Origin: Fluviibacter sp048859965
GTDB taxonomy: Bacteria > Pseudomonadota > Gammaproteobacteria > Burkholderiales > Rhodocyclaceae
DNA: 18,959 nt
Direction of reading: 5' to 3'
NCBI GenBank assembly: GCA_048859965.1
Contig: JBLIZO010000066.1
Coordinates: forward strand, 1 to 18,959
In this document: piece by piece, positions 9,019-16,122 of the stretch
How the letters are laid out: every line of letters begins with the position of its first letter
How positions within the stretch are numbered: the first letter of the stretch is position 1
Notes under the pieces: model-generated
Told to the model about the DNA's origin: nothing
Seen by the model: only the letters and a program-made list of their open reading frames with translations
Database searches by the model: none
Position numbers and translations under genes: made by a program

Positions 9019-9392
9019 GATTTCTCGCTGCCTTTTTTGCTGTGCAGATCGACCTCCAGCCCCACGGTGAGCATGTCACCATTGGCGAAGGTCAGAAACT
9101 CTCGGACGCCGTCTTTACCCGCTTGGCCAGTGACGAGTTGATTCAGCGCTGCGGGCGAGAGCATGAGCGTCACGTGCATGCCTTGCGCATCCTGCACGGT
9201 GGTCAAGGTCAGAGCGGGTTGCGTGGTTGATTCAGGTCGCTGGCCAGAAGGCGCCAGACGCACTGTGTAGGCCAGGCGGCACATTTCGGCAACGCCTGTC
9301 TCGCCGCTGATGCAGCCGTTTGCACGCAGCACGGCCAACTCATCCTCGATAATACGAAAACGCAGAGATTCAGGTCCGATTCTCAAGTTCAC
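9015..9392 (-). CDS. Uncharacterised small protein in the Moco operon
   Basis: A 125-residue soluble protein of unknown function; no signal peptide, membrane span or catalytic motif is visible. It opens NLRIGPESLRFRIIEDEL and contains a LAYTVRLAP strand and a closing LTVGLEVDL strand. By memory this resembles small proteins annotated only as a DUF (DUF7009-like), which was not checked. The GTG at 9392 is favoured because GAAGGA lies about 7 bases upstream and the conserved-looking strand then starts at once; an ATG at 9428 would add 12 residues. It overlaps the mobA end by 23 bases and shares ATGA with moeB, so it is translationally coupled on both sides. An accessory role in cofactor assembly is inferred from position only. 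Confidence 0.8.
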   Translation of the reverse strand: MNLRIGPESLRFRIIEDELAVLRANGCISGETGVAEMCRLAYTVRLAPSGQRPESTTQPALTLTTVQDAQGMHVTLMLSPAALNQLVTGQAGKDGVREFLTFANGDMLTVGLEVDLHSKKGSEKS

Positions 9393-10002
9393 GGCAAAGT
9401 CCTTCCCATTCGGTGGGCGTGTTGACATTGATCAGTTGCGACTTAATGACATTGGTCATCGGGTATGTGACCAGATCGAGTGGCGCAATCAGATGTTTAA
9501 TCGAGCAGGAGCGCCCGGATTGCAAATCACTCAGGATCGCCGCGCAACGGTTCAGAACGCGATCGGTTGGTTTGATGACCAGTGGCAAGGGCGATTGATC
9601 CAAGCGGCAACCATCGGTATCGGCCGTTATCAGCATGTCATGCAATAACGCAGGCGAAAGCAGGGGGGCATCGACCGGGATGAACAGCAAGGCGCTGCTT
9701 GCAGGGGCATGCTGCCTGACCCAGTGCAAGGTGCTGATGATGCCGCCAACCGGGCCGGTTTCAGGTAAAGCATCGGCGATGCTGGTTTCGGGCCATTCGG
9801 CGCGCGGCGCACCACTCATGAGAACCTGTCCGCACCCAGCGGCTAGCAGTTGTTGCCGGGCACGCAGAAGCAGCGGTTCGCCGTCAATGCACAAAGCGGC
9901 TTTGTCGCGTCCCATGCGGGAAGATTTCCCGCCGGCCAGCACAATGCCCAGGGTGCTATTAGTGGCGACAGTGGGTGTGGGTATGTTCTGGCTCGTCGTC
10001 AT
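9370..10002 (-). CDS. mobA: Molybdenum cofactor guanylyltransferase MobA
   Basis: A 210-residue cytoplasmic nucleotidyltransferase that transfers GMP from GTP to Mo-molybdopterin, producing the MGD form used by nitrate reductase and other DMSO-reductase-family enzymes. The GTP-binding signature GIVLAGGKSSRMGRDKAAL sits near residues 19-37. FIPVDAPLLSP, the metal/nucleotide motif of this fold, follows mid-protein. Length is close to E. coli MobA (194). The start is uncertain: the ATG at 10002 overlaps the moaE end by 44 bases, the ATG at 10032 would add 10 residues, and neither has a strong ribosome-binding site, so coupling to moaE translation is likely. Presence of MobA indicates that MGD, not plain Mo-MPT, is the end product here. 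Confidence 0.95.
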   Translation of the reverse strand: MTTSQNIPTPTVATNSTLGIVLAGGKSSRMGRDKAALCIDGEPLLLRARQQLLAAGCGQVLMSGAPRAEWPETSIADALPETGPVGGIISTLHWVRQHAPASSALLFIPVDAPLLSPALLHDMLITADTDGCRLDQSPLPLVIKPTDRVLNRCAAILSDLQSGRSCSIKHLIAPLDLVTYPMTNVIKSQLINVNTPTEWEGLCRELENRT

Positions 10003-10456
10003 AGGATACGGGGCCATGCGAGCAGAGGGCATGGCCTTGAACCCAGTCGCTGTCGCCGTCGAGATAATGCTCCTGTTTCCAGATTGGTGCGCGGTGTTTG
10101 ATCTCTTCGATGATAAAACGACAGGCTTTGAAAGATTCGTCGCGATGTGGTGAGCTGACGGCGATGAGAATGCTGATGCCGCCGATGTCGAGCCGCCCTT
10201 TGAAGTGCTCGATGTAGATATTCAGTTTTTCACCCCACTTCTGCCGTGCCTCGTCGGCCAGTTCGCGAAAAGTCTGCAGGGTCAGTTCGTCGAAGACGTC
10301 GTAGGAAACCCCGCGCACTGGTTTGCCGAGATTGTGGTCGCGTACGGTGCCGATGAACAAGTCGGCGGCACCGTGGGCATCATCGGCGACAAAGCGGATA
10401 GCCGCTTCGGTTGATAGCGGTTCGGTTGAAACATTGAGATAGTTCTGTCCGCTCAT
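9959..10456 (-). CDS. moaE: Molybdopterin synthase catalytic subunit MoaE
   Basis: A 165-residue large subunit of MPT synthase, which with thiocarboxylated MoaD inserts two sulfurs into cyclic pyranopterin monophosphate. The catalytic region IKHRAPIWKQEHY carries Lys120 and Lys127, equivalent to the essential lysines of characterised MoaE. GTVRDHNLGKPV (36-47) and AVSSPHRDESFKACRF (99-114) are also family-typical. The ATG is 1 base past the moaD stop, with GGAGG 5 bases upstream. The C-terminus ends HTHTHCRH, a short histidine/cysteine-rich tail beyond the normal ~150-residue length; its coding DNA lies under the overlapping mobA start. The tail might bind metal or be a side effect of the overlap. 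Confidence 0.97.
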   Translation of the reverse strand: MSGQNYLNVSTEPLSTEAAIRFVADDAHGAADLFIGTVRDHNLGKPVRGVSYDVFDELTLQTFRELADEARQKWGEKLNIYIEHFKGRLDIGGISILIAVSSPHRDESFKACRFIIEEIKHRAPIWKQEHYLDGDSDWVQGHALCSHGPVSYDDEPEHTHTHCRH

Positions 10457-10457
10457 A

Positions 10458-10730
10458 TCAACCTCCGCACACCGGCGGCAGAATGGCCAGGTCGGTGGTG
10501 GCAACGATGGTCTCACTATTGCTGAAAACACGCTGATGATTGGCCAGCGCTGATTTGCTGATCAGCTCGTCATCGGCAAAGGCCGGGTTTGCCTGACGGA
10601 GCGCGGCAGCGATGGCTGCTTTGACAGCCTGGGCGCTGCTGCCTGCAGCGACATCGACATTGAGCGTGCCCGCGTGATATTTACGGAAAGCGCCGAACAG
10701 TTTGATCGAGAGGGTGATGGGGGGATTCAT
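10458..10730 (-). CDS. moaD: Molybdopterin synthase sulfur-carrier subunit MoaD
   Basis: A 90-residue ubiquitin-fold sulfur carrier. It ends in the diagnostic Gly-Gly (PPVCGG), the residues adenylated by MoeB and converted to thiocarboxylate before transfer inside MoaE. The N-terminal beta strand ITLSIKLFGAFRKY and the near-terminal ILPPVCGG are typical. The ATG at 10730 has AAGGA 8 bases upstream; the frame extends further but the protein would then be too long. A one-base gap separates it from moaE, so the two synthase subunits are produced together. Confidence 0.95.
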   Translation of the reverse strand: MNPPITLSIKLFGAFRKYHAGTLNVDVAAGSSAQAVKAAIAAALRQANPAFADDELISKSALANHQRVFSNSETIVATTDLAILPPVCGG

Positions 10731-10755
10731 GCGATGGTTCCTTAAAGCGTCATGA

Positions 10756-11997
10756 TTAAAACGCGATGGGAAAGAGTTCCATGGGGGCAATGCAGACCGA
10801 ATCCTCTTTGGCTAGGACATTCTGCTCTTCGGCGATGATGGCCCAGCAGTTCATGTCCAGAAGTGGTGAAATTTTGAACGACTGTTGGCCATCCAGTATG
10901 GTGAGATGTGTCTGGCCATGTGTGTCGCTATCCAGTCGTGCTTTGAGGAAATTACGCAGATCGCCTTTTTTGCGAAATTCATGGCGCAACTCGGCGTAGT
11001 GGAAGTTTTCGATGGGCATGCCCAATAGCTGCCGGATCAGCGGCTGTACGAAAAATCGGAGACCGACGGCGGCGGAGACCGGGTTGCCGGGAAGACCGAA
11101 GTAATAACGGCCATCTTTCAATACGGCAAACAGGATCGGTTTCCCCGGTTTGATACCAACGCCATGGAAAATGATGCGGGCACCGTTCTTCTCGAGTAGC
11201 GTGGGAATGAAATCCCATTTGCCCATGGAAACAGCGCCAGAGCTGATAACGATGCGGGCATTGGTGGCGACATTGAGGGTATCGACAAAGGCCTGTTCGT
11301 CATCGCCAATGCTGCCGGCGTAGGCGGCCGGGATGCCGGCTGATTTGAAATGCGACAGCAGGTAGGGTGTGTTGGAATTGTAGATCTCACCGTCCTGCAG
11401 GGGTAGGTGATACGCATCGCTGACTTCCTTGCCGGTGGTGAAGATCTCCACTTCCGGCATATTGAACACACATACTTCGTGAATGCCCGTTGCCGCCATG
11501 GCCGCGATGTGCCCGGCATGCAGGCGCGTACCCGGTGCAGCGAGCAGTTGGCCGCGCTTGAAGTCCTCGCCAGCGTAACGCACATTGTCGCCCGTTGGCA
11601 GTTCGGCTTGAATCTCGATTTCGACGGCTTGCCCCGATTCGTCGCGGATGACGTGGACTTTCTCAATCGGCACGACGGCGTCGAAACCGGCCGGGAGCTT
11701 GGCACCCGTCATGATTTCTACCGCCAGATTCTGATCGGCAGCTTCCAGTACATCGCCCGCGGCCAGGCAATGTGCCACTTTGACCCGTTTGGGCGTGGCT
11801 GCGCTGGCACCGATTGTCTTGCTGGCATGCAGGGCGAAGCCATCCATAGCGGAGTTGTCGAACGGGGGGATGTCCAGACAGGCCAAAATGTCTTCGGCGG
11901 CGATTTGCCCCAGGGATTCATTGCGATCCAGCCGACGTGTCGGCTGCCGCGTGGCCTCGTGGGTAATCAACTGCAGCGCATCGCGATAACTAATCAT
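10756..11997 (-). CDS. moeA: Molybdopterin molybdenumtransferase MoeA
   Basis: A 413-residue enzyme that inserts molybdate into adenylylated molybdopterin, releasing AMP and yielding Mo-MPT. Motifs: PPFDNSAMDGFA (44-55), TGAKLPAGFDAVVP (97-110), SSGAVSMGKWDF (252-263; usually SGGVSVGxxD, so slightly divergent), KPGKP (283-287) and GLPGNPVS (301-308). Length is normal. The ATG overlaps the end of the moaC-moaB gene by 8 bases, indicating coupled translation. Its substrate MPT-AMP would be produced by the MoaB domain of that preceding gene, so the gene order follows the reaction order. Confidence 0.97.
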   Translation of the reverse strand: MISYRDALQLITHEATRQPTRRLDRNESLGQIAAEDILACLDIPPFDNSAMDGFALHASKTIGASAATPKRVKVAHCLAAGDVLEAADQNLAVEIMTGAKLPAGFDAVVPIEKVHVIRDESGQAVEIEIQAELPTGDNVRYAGEDFKRGQLLAAPGTRLHAGHIAAMAATGIHEVCVFNMPEVEIFTTGKEVSDAYHLPLQDGEIYNSNTPYLLSHFKSAGIPAAYAGSIGDDEQAFVDTLNVATNARIVISSGAVSMGKWDFIPTLLEKNGARIIFHGVGIKPGKPILFAVLKDGRYYFGLPGNPVSAAVGLRFFVQPLIRQLLGMPIENFHYAELRHEFRKKGDLRNFLKARLDSDTHGQTHLTILDGQQSFKISPLLDMNCWAIIAEEQNVLAKEDSVCIAPMELFPIAF

Positions 11998-12979
11998 GTT
12001 TGATGTTGTCGATGGTGTTGATCAAATGCGGGATTTGCGGGTACAGGCATTCAATGCCCTCGCGCACAGCCTTGGGATTACCGGGCAACGTGATGATGAG
12101 CAGATTGCCGAGAGTTGCGCCGACGCTGCGGCTGCTCCAACTGAATGGCGTGAAGCGTGATCCGTACAGACGTAGCTGTTCACCGATGCCGGGAATGACC
12201 CGATCCGCCATGGCAGCAATCGTTTCGGGCGTACGGTCGCGTGGCGCGATGCCGGTGCCTCCCGAGGTAATGATTAAGCGAACCTGCCCTTGCGCACGGA
12301 GCGCTTCGATGGTTTGCCGCAGAGTCTCCGGTTCGTCGGGAATGACGCAGGTGTCGGTGACGTTGGCGCCCAATGATTCGAGCAGGGCTTTGGCGACGGG
12401 TGTCGCCTTGTCTTCATACACACCAGCCGCTGCCCGGTCGCTGAGCGTAATGACGGCTACGGCAATTCCTGTCAGGGTTTTCTTCGGGGCGGGCGCCACA
12501 CGCTCGCGAACCCAATCCGGTACACCTGCCGGGTTGAGCCAGAGCCCGGATTTGCCGCCGGACTTGGCCAGCAGGCGAACGCCGTCAATCGTGAGATTCG
12601 GCTCCACCATTTTGGTCAGATCCCAGATCGTCAGCAGCGCGGCATTGGCGCCGGCCAGCGCCTCCATTTCGACACCGGTTTTGGCGTGCGTCGAGGCGAT
12701 GCAGGAAACACGTACCGCATGTGTTTCAGGTTCCAATGTGGTCAAGATCTGTACCTGATCCAGCCCCATGGGGTGGCAGAGTGGCATAAGCTGACTGGCC
12801 ATTTTGGCGCCTTGAATACCGGCGATTTCCGCCAGCATCAGTGCATCACCCTTGGGCAACGCCCGTTGCTGGATCAGCGTGAAAGCCTGTTCGCCAACCA
12901 GGATACGACCTTCGGCAACAGCAACCCGATGCGTGGGCGCTTTGCCGCCCACATCAATCATGTGGAAACCTTGATTCAT
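11990..12979 (-). CDS. moaC: Bifunctional MoaC-MoaB fusion
   Basis: A 329-residue fusion. Residues 1-150 are cyclic pyranopterin monophosphate synthase MoaC: IAGIQGAKMASQLMPLCHP (52-70), TGVEMEALAGANAALLTIWD (101-120) and VRLLAKSGGKSG (134-145), with catalytic Asp120 and Lys123 in WDLTK. Residues 168-329 are a MoaB/MogA domain that adenylates molybdopterin: VITLSDRAAAG, ITSGGTGIAPRDRTPE (237-252), VIPGIGE and LPGNPKAV. The linker is about 15 residues (PAGVPDWVRERVAPAP). The ATG at 12979 begins just before the MoaC core and is 7 bases past the moaA stop. Such MoaC/MoaB fusions are known. It unites an early and a late step of the pathway in one polypeptide. Confidence 0.96.
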   Translation of the reverse strand: MNQGFHMIDVGGKAPTHRVAVAEGRILVGEQAFTLIQQRALPKGDALMLAEIAGIQGAKMASQLMPLCHPMGLDQVQILTTLEPETHAVRVSCIASTHAKTGVEMEALAGANAALLTIWDLTKMVEPNLTIDGVRLLAKSGGKSGLWLNPAGVPDWVRERVAPAPKKTLTGIAVAVITLSDRAAAGVYEDKATPVAKALLESLGANVTDTCVIPDEPETLRQTIEALRAQGQVRLIITSGGTGIAPRDRTPETIAAMADRVIPGIGEQLRLYGSRFTPFSWSSRSVGATLGNLLIITLPGNPKAVREGIECLYPQIPHLINTIDNIKHD

Positions 12980-12986
12980 GGTGTGA

Positions 12987-13967
12987 TTAACCGCCAAGTG
13001 CGGCCAGATGCGGCGTGGCGCCGGTTTGATGAAAATGCAACAGGTGTGTGGGGGCTTTCTGCACGAGGAGCCCGGCAATGGTGTCCTGCAGCTCGGCGCG
13101 TTGGTCGCGATGTTGCAACAGATGACGCAGATTATGGCCGCCGTTGCCGAACAGACACAGCCGCAGATTGCCCGTGGCAGTTACGCGCAGACGGTTGCAG
13201 GTGTTGCAGAAATCTTTGGAATAAGGCGCGATGATCCCGATCTCACCCCGGTAGGCCGAGTGCCTGAACACTTGTGCCGGACCGGCACCTTCTTCACGCG
13301 GCAGTTCGGACCAGCCTGCGGTAGCCAGCCGGTCGTGGATTTCCTGTCCGCGAATGTGATGTCGATTGAAGTACTCTTTGTTGGTGCCGGTTTCCATCAG
13401 TTCGATGAAGCGAATGCTGATGTCTTGGTTTTGAATCCAGCCCAGAAAATCATCCAGCTCATGATCGTTGACGCCGCGCAATAGCACGGTATTGATTTTG
13501 ATTTTCTCGAAGCCGGCATCCTGTGCGGCTTTGACGCCATCGAGTACACGTGGCAGATGGTCGTGCCCGGTGATCTCGGCGAAGCGCTGACGGTTCAGGC
13601 TATCGATGCTGATATTGATGGCTGAAATACCGGCATTACGCCAGAGTTGTGCATTTTCGGCGAGGCGGTAACCATTGGTAGTGGTGGCGACGCGCCGTAT
13701 GCCGGGAACGGATGAGACGCGCGCGGCGATTTCGGCGAAGTCCTTGCGCACGGTTGGTTCACCGCCAGTCAGGCGCACCTTCCACAGACCCAGGCCGGCC
13801 AGTCCGGTGACCAGATTTTCGATTTCATCGGCGGACATGAACTGCGGCTTGCCAATCTTCTGGTAGCCATCAGGCAGGCAATACTGACAACGGTAATTGC
13901 AGATGTCGGTGATGGATAGGCGCAAATAGCTAAAACTCCGGCCGTGCGGGTCAGTGAGCATGTTCAT
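12987..13967 (-). CDS. moaA: GTP 3',8-cyclase MoaA (radical SAM)
   Basis: A 326-residue radical SAM enzyme that, with MoaC, converts GTP to cyclic pyranopterin monophosphate, the first step of Moco synthesis. The SAM-binding 4Fe-4S cluster is held by Cys23, Cys27 and Cys30 (CNYRCQYC). The second, substrate-binding cluster is held by Cys254, Cys257 and Cys271 (CNTCNRLRVTATGNLRLC). VRLTGGEP (64-71) is the GGE motif. The essential C-terminal Gly-Gly is present (AALGG). The ATG at 13967 has GAGG 5 bases upstream; a second ATG lies 6 bases further in. The frame runs up to 14114 but that extension has no MoaA character. It is the first gene of the Moco operon, 177 bases after nnrS. Confidence 0.97.
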   Translation of the reverse strand: MNMLTDPHGRSFSYLRLSITDICNYRCQYCLPDGYQKIGKPQFMSADEIENLVTGLAGLGLWKVRLTGGEPTVRKDFAEIAARVSSVPGIRRVATTTNGYRLAENAQLWRNAGISAINISIDSLNRQRFAEITGHDHLPRVLDGVKAAQDAGFEKIKINTVLLRGVNDHELDDFLGWIQNQDISIRFIELMETGTNKEYFNRHHIRGQEIHDRLATAGWSELPREEGAGPAQVFRHSAYRGEIGIIAPYSKDFCNTCNRLRVTATGNLRLCLFGNGGHNLRHLLQHRDQRAELQDTIAGLLVQKAPTHLLHFHQTGATPHLAALGG

Positions 13968-14144
13968 CCTATCCTCGGTCTTCTTAGTCGGCATTGCCTC
14001 AAAAGCCAGCGGTTCGATACGGTGTTCCTTACCGAGTGCTGTAGTGGTTACAGAATCATTATGCAGGTATTCGATGCGTTGTGGGGCGTTATCCTGGGTA
14101 GGGCAGCTACCCATTTGGGTGTAGGCGGCCGGGGCGTGGTGTGC
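13968..14144 (-). promoter_or_regulatory. moaA leader with candidate promoter
   Basis: A 177-base gap between the nnrS stop and the moaA start. On the minus strand CATAAT (complement of 14058-14063; 5/6 to the -10 consensus) has no matching -35 at 16-18 bases, as expected for an activator-dependent promoter. A NarL-type element lies about 65 bases upstream of the implied start near 14051. No recognisable FNR box was seen, and no Moco-riboswitch architecture could be recognised by eye. Confidence 0.35.
14095..14123. promoter_or_regulatory. NarL-type 7-2-7 site and hairpin upstream of moaA
   Basis: TACCCAT-TT-GGGTGTA (14108-14123) matches NarL consensus TACYNMT-N2-AKNRGTA at 12 of 14 positions, with a perfect left heptamer. 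An additional inverted TACCCA sits at 14095-14100. TGGGTAG (14095-14101) and CTACCCA (14107-14113) also form a perfect 7-bp stem with a 5-base loop just past the nnrS stop. No T-run follows on the transcribed strand. Confidence 0.4.
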
Positions 14145-15383
14145 TTAGCCGGGCCGGCCATCCAGGCGTGGGCGGCACAGCCAGGGCGTGTAGCGCAGCA
14201 AGTAGATGCAAAAGCCCAGAATCCAGGCGACACCCGATGCATGCAGCAGCCCGTTGGTCAAAACCCCCTGCATGACAGGCAGCGCTGCCAGGATACGGAG
14301 CAGGCCACTGACGGCGATGAGCAGGAAAAAAGCACGTTCGTAGCCTGAACTGATGATTGGGCGCCCGGTGTGCCCCATCGCGGTTCGGGTGATCATGCCG
14401 GCGATGATGAGCCCCATGGCGCCAACCGCCAGCGTGTGGATGGGCAAAGACCGAGGCACCAACCCGAGCGATTCCAGACCCATACCCAGAAAGGCCACTG
14501 GGATCCAGAAATAACCCAGTTGTAATACCCACACCATGGGGTGACGGCTGCTGTGCCAGGGTTTCCAGCCCAGCCAGCGCACGAGGTTGATGAGCGCTGC
14601 AAAGGCGCACAGTGCGAAGGCAGGGCGCGGTGCCAGGCTGACCCATCCCACAATGCCGAGCGCGGTCGATACTGGGGTGAGCCAGGCGAGGGTTGCGGGT
14701 TTCCAGAGAGTGACACCTGGCACACCGTTTTGAGTGAACATCGGAATGACGCGGCCACCCATGACGACCAGTAACTGGAGGATCGCCAGAAGCGCCAGCT
14801 CAATGGGCTGCAGCGGGCTGGTAGGTAAGTCGTTCAGCGCGATACGGTAGAACCAGGCATTCAGCGCACCCATGAGAACGACGAGTCCGAGGATAAAAAA
14901 ATTCTTCCACAGTTTGGCCAGCCACAACACCCGGAAAAGCAAGCCCGTCAGCAGTATGACAAAAGCCATATCAGCGGTGGCGGCGAGCGCGATTTCCCCC
15001 TGTAAGATCAAGGCGCGTGCCGCTGCCCAGAATAGAAACAGGATCGACAAAGGTAAACCGGCGGCTGGCAGAATGCCGGACCAGTTGTTGCTGGCAGTCA
15101 ACAGAAAACCTGCGATTACGGCCAGCGCGAAACCGAAGACCATTTCATGAGCGTGCCATATGATGGCCGGCAAGGTACCCGTAGTCGGTAGGGTGGTGAT
15201 GCCGGTCAGTGTGGTGAGCCAGAGCAGCATGGCGATGGCGGAAAAGAGTGCAGCACCCAGATAGAACGGACGGAAACCCAGACGCCATAAGCCGAAGCCG
15301 GTCATGGGGCGTTCCTTGCGTGCCTGGCTTTCCTTGATGGAGAGCAGGTTGCTGGGGCGAGGGGATTTCGGGGGTTGGGGCAT
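14145..15383 (-). CDS. nnrS: NnrS-family membrane protein
   Basis: A 412-residue polytopic inner-membrane protein of the NnrS family, described as haem- and copper-containing and linked to tolerance of nitric oxide and nitrosative stress in denitrifiers. The signature GFRPFYLGAALF (36-47) precedes the first span, and IIWHAHEMVFGFALAVIAGF (74-93) carries the conserved His77, His79 and Glu80. About twelve hydrophobic stretches follow, including TRTAMGHTGRP. Two starts are plausible: ATG 15383 (AGG 5 bases upstream) and ATG 15305 (AAGGA about 8 bases upstream, giving 386 residues and removing a polar 26-residue extension). It lies between narL and moaA on the same strand, tying NO handling to nitrate sensing and cofactor synthesis. 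Confidence 0.93.
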   Translation of the reverse strand: MPQPPKSPRPSNLLSIKESQARKERPMTGFGLWRLGFRPFYLGAALFSAIAMLLWLTTLTGITTLPTTGTLPAIIWHAHEMVFGFALAVIAGFLLTASNNWSGILPAAGLPLSILFLFWAAARALILQGEIALAATADMAFVILLTGLLFRVLWLAKLWKNFFILGLVVLMGALNAWFYRIALNDLPTSPLQPIELALLAILQLLVVMGGRVIPMFTQNGVPGVTLWKPATLAWLTPVSTALGIVGWVSLAPRPAFALCAFAALINLVRWLGWKPWHSSRHPMVWVLQLGYFWIPVAFLGMGLESLGLVPRSLPIHTLAVGAMGLIIAGMITRTAMGHTGRPIISSGYERAFFLLIAVSGLLRILAALPVMQGVLTNGLLHASGVAWILGFCIYLLRYTPWLCRPRLDGRPG

Positions 15384-15443
15384 AAGTGCCTGCATCAAGT
15401 CGTAACGGGCACTGATTCTGCGGACAAGCCAAGGCCTTGTCTA

Positions 15444-15459
15444 TACCCCATCGGTGGTA
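15444..15459. promoter_or_regulatory. NarL-type 7-2-7 site upstream of nnrS
   Basis: TACCCCA-TC-GGTGGTA matches NarL consensus TACYNMT-N2-AKNRGTA at 12 of 14 positions and lies 61-76 bases upstream of the ATG at 15383. It overlaps a 7-bp inverted repeat (ATCGGTG 15450-15456, CACCGAT 15462-15468) that reaches the narL stop codon. That hairpin lacks a T-run. Confidence 0.4.
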
Positions 15460-15467
15460 GGCACCGA

Positions 15468-16112
15468 TCAACCGAGATTGTTGGAGACTGCCCAGACCGC
15501 CGCTTCAACTCGAGAACGGAATTTGAGCTTCTTCAGCAGATTCCGGATGTGCACCTTAACGGTGCTGTCCATGATGTCGAGTTCACGTGCGATCAGTTTG
15601 TTCGACATGCCCTGCGCCAGACATTTGAGAATGCTCAGTTCGCGTTCGGTCAGGCTCGCCTGCGAGCGGTTGGTGACAACGGCCTCCTGACGCAGCGCGG
15701 ATGCCAGCAAGCCGCTGAGTTCGGCGCTGATGGCGTTTTTACCCAGCATCGACTCCTTGATGAGGCGGATCATTTCCTCAGGATCGGTATCTTTGAGAAT
15801 GTAGCCGTCAGAACCGGCACGAATGGCGCCGACCAGATCATCGGGGTTGTTCGACACGGTCAGTATGATGATCCGCGCATCGACATCCTTGTCACGCATG
15901 AGTTGCAGCGTTTCGATGCCGTTCAGACCTTTCATGTTGAGGTCCAGCAGAATCAGATCGGGGGTGTGTTCAAGTGCTAGTGCGACGCCTTCCTCTCCGG
16001 AAGAGGCTTCGGCGATGACCTTGAAATCCGGTTCCATGCCCAGGAGTTGGATAACGCCTTTACGAAAAAGCGGGTGGTCATCGATGATCAGGGTTTTAAT
16101 TTTGGCGTTCAT
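15468..16112 (-). CDS. narL: Nitrate-responsive response regulator NarL
   Basis: A 214-residue NarL/FixJ-type regulator that, phosphorylated by NarX, binds heptamer sites to activate or repress anaerobic respiratory genes. The receiver domain (1-120) has the acidic pair Asp11-Asp12, phospho-acceptor Asp57 in LLDLNM, Thr84 and Lys107. The LuxR-type helix-turn-helix (about 152-210) is LTERELSILKCLAQGMSNKLIARELDI followed by STVKVHIRNLLKKL, close to the DNA-recognition helix of E. coli NarL. The ATG at 16112 lies 10 bases beyond the narX stop. Assignment as NarL rather than another NarL-family regulator rests on the adjacent NarX and the divergent narK. Confidence 0.95.
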   Translation of the reverse strand: MNAKIKTLIIDDHPLFRKGVIQLLGMEPDFKVIAEASSGEEGVALALEHTPDLILLDLNMKGLNGIETLQLMRDKDVDARIIILTVSNNPDDLVGAIRAGSDGYILKDTDPEEMIRLIKESMLGKNAISAELSGLLASALRQEAVVTNRSQASLTERELSILKCLAQGMSNKLIARELDIMDSTVKVHIRNLLKKLKFRSRVEAAVWAVSNNLG

Positions 16113-16122
16113 GGCAAGGTTC

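Noticed and set aside
13968..14144. Moco riboswitch in the moaA leader
   Set aside because: The only strong stem is the short one at 14095-14113; the multi-helix Moco-RNA architecture could not be recognised by eye. A covariance search (Infernal, Moco_RNA model) would decide.
14107..14242. Upstream extension of moaA, or a separate small gene between nnrS and moaA
   Set aside because: The moaA frame extends to 14114 but the added residues have no MoaA character. The ATG at 13967 has a good GAGG, and other frames here lack an RBS.
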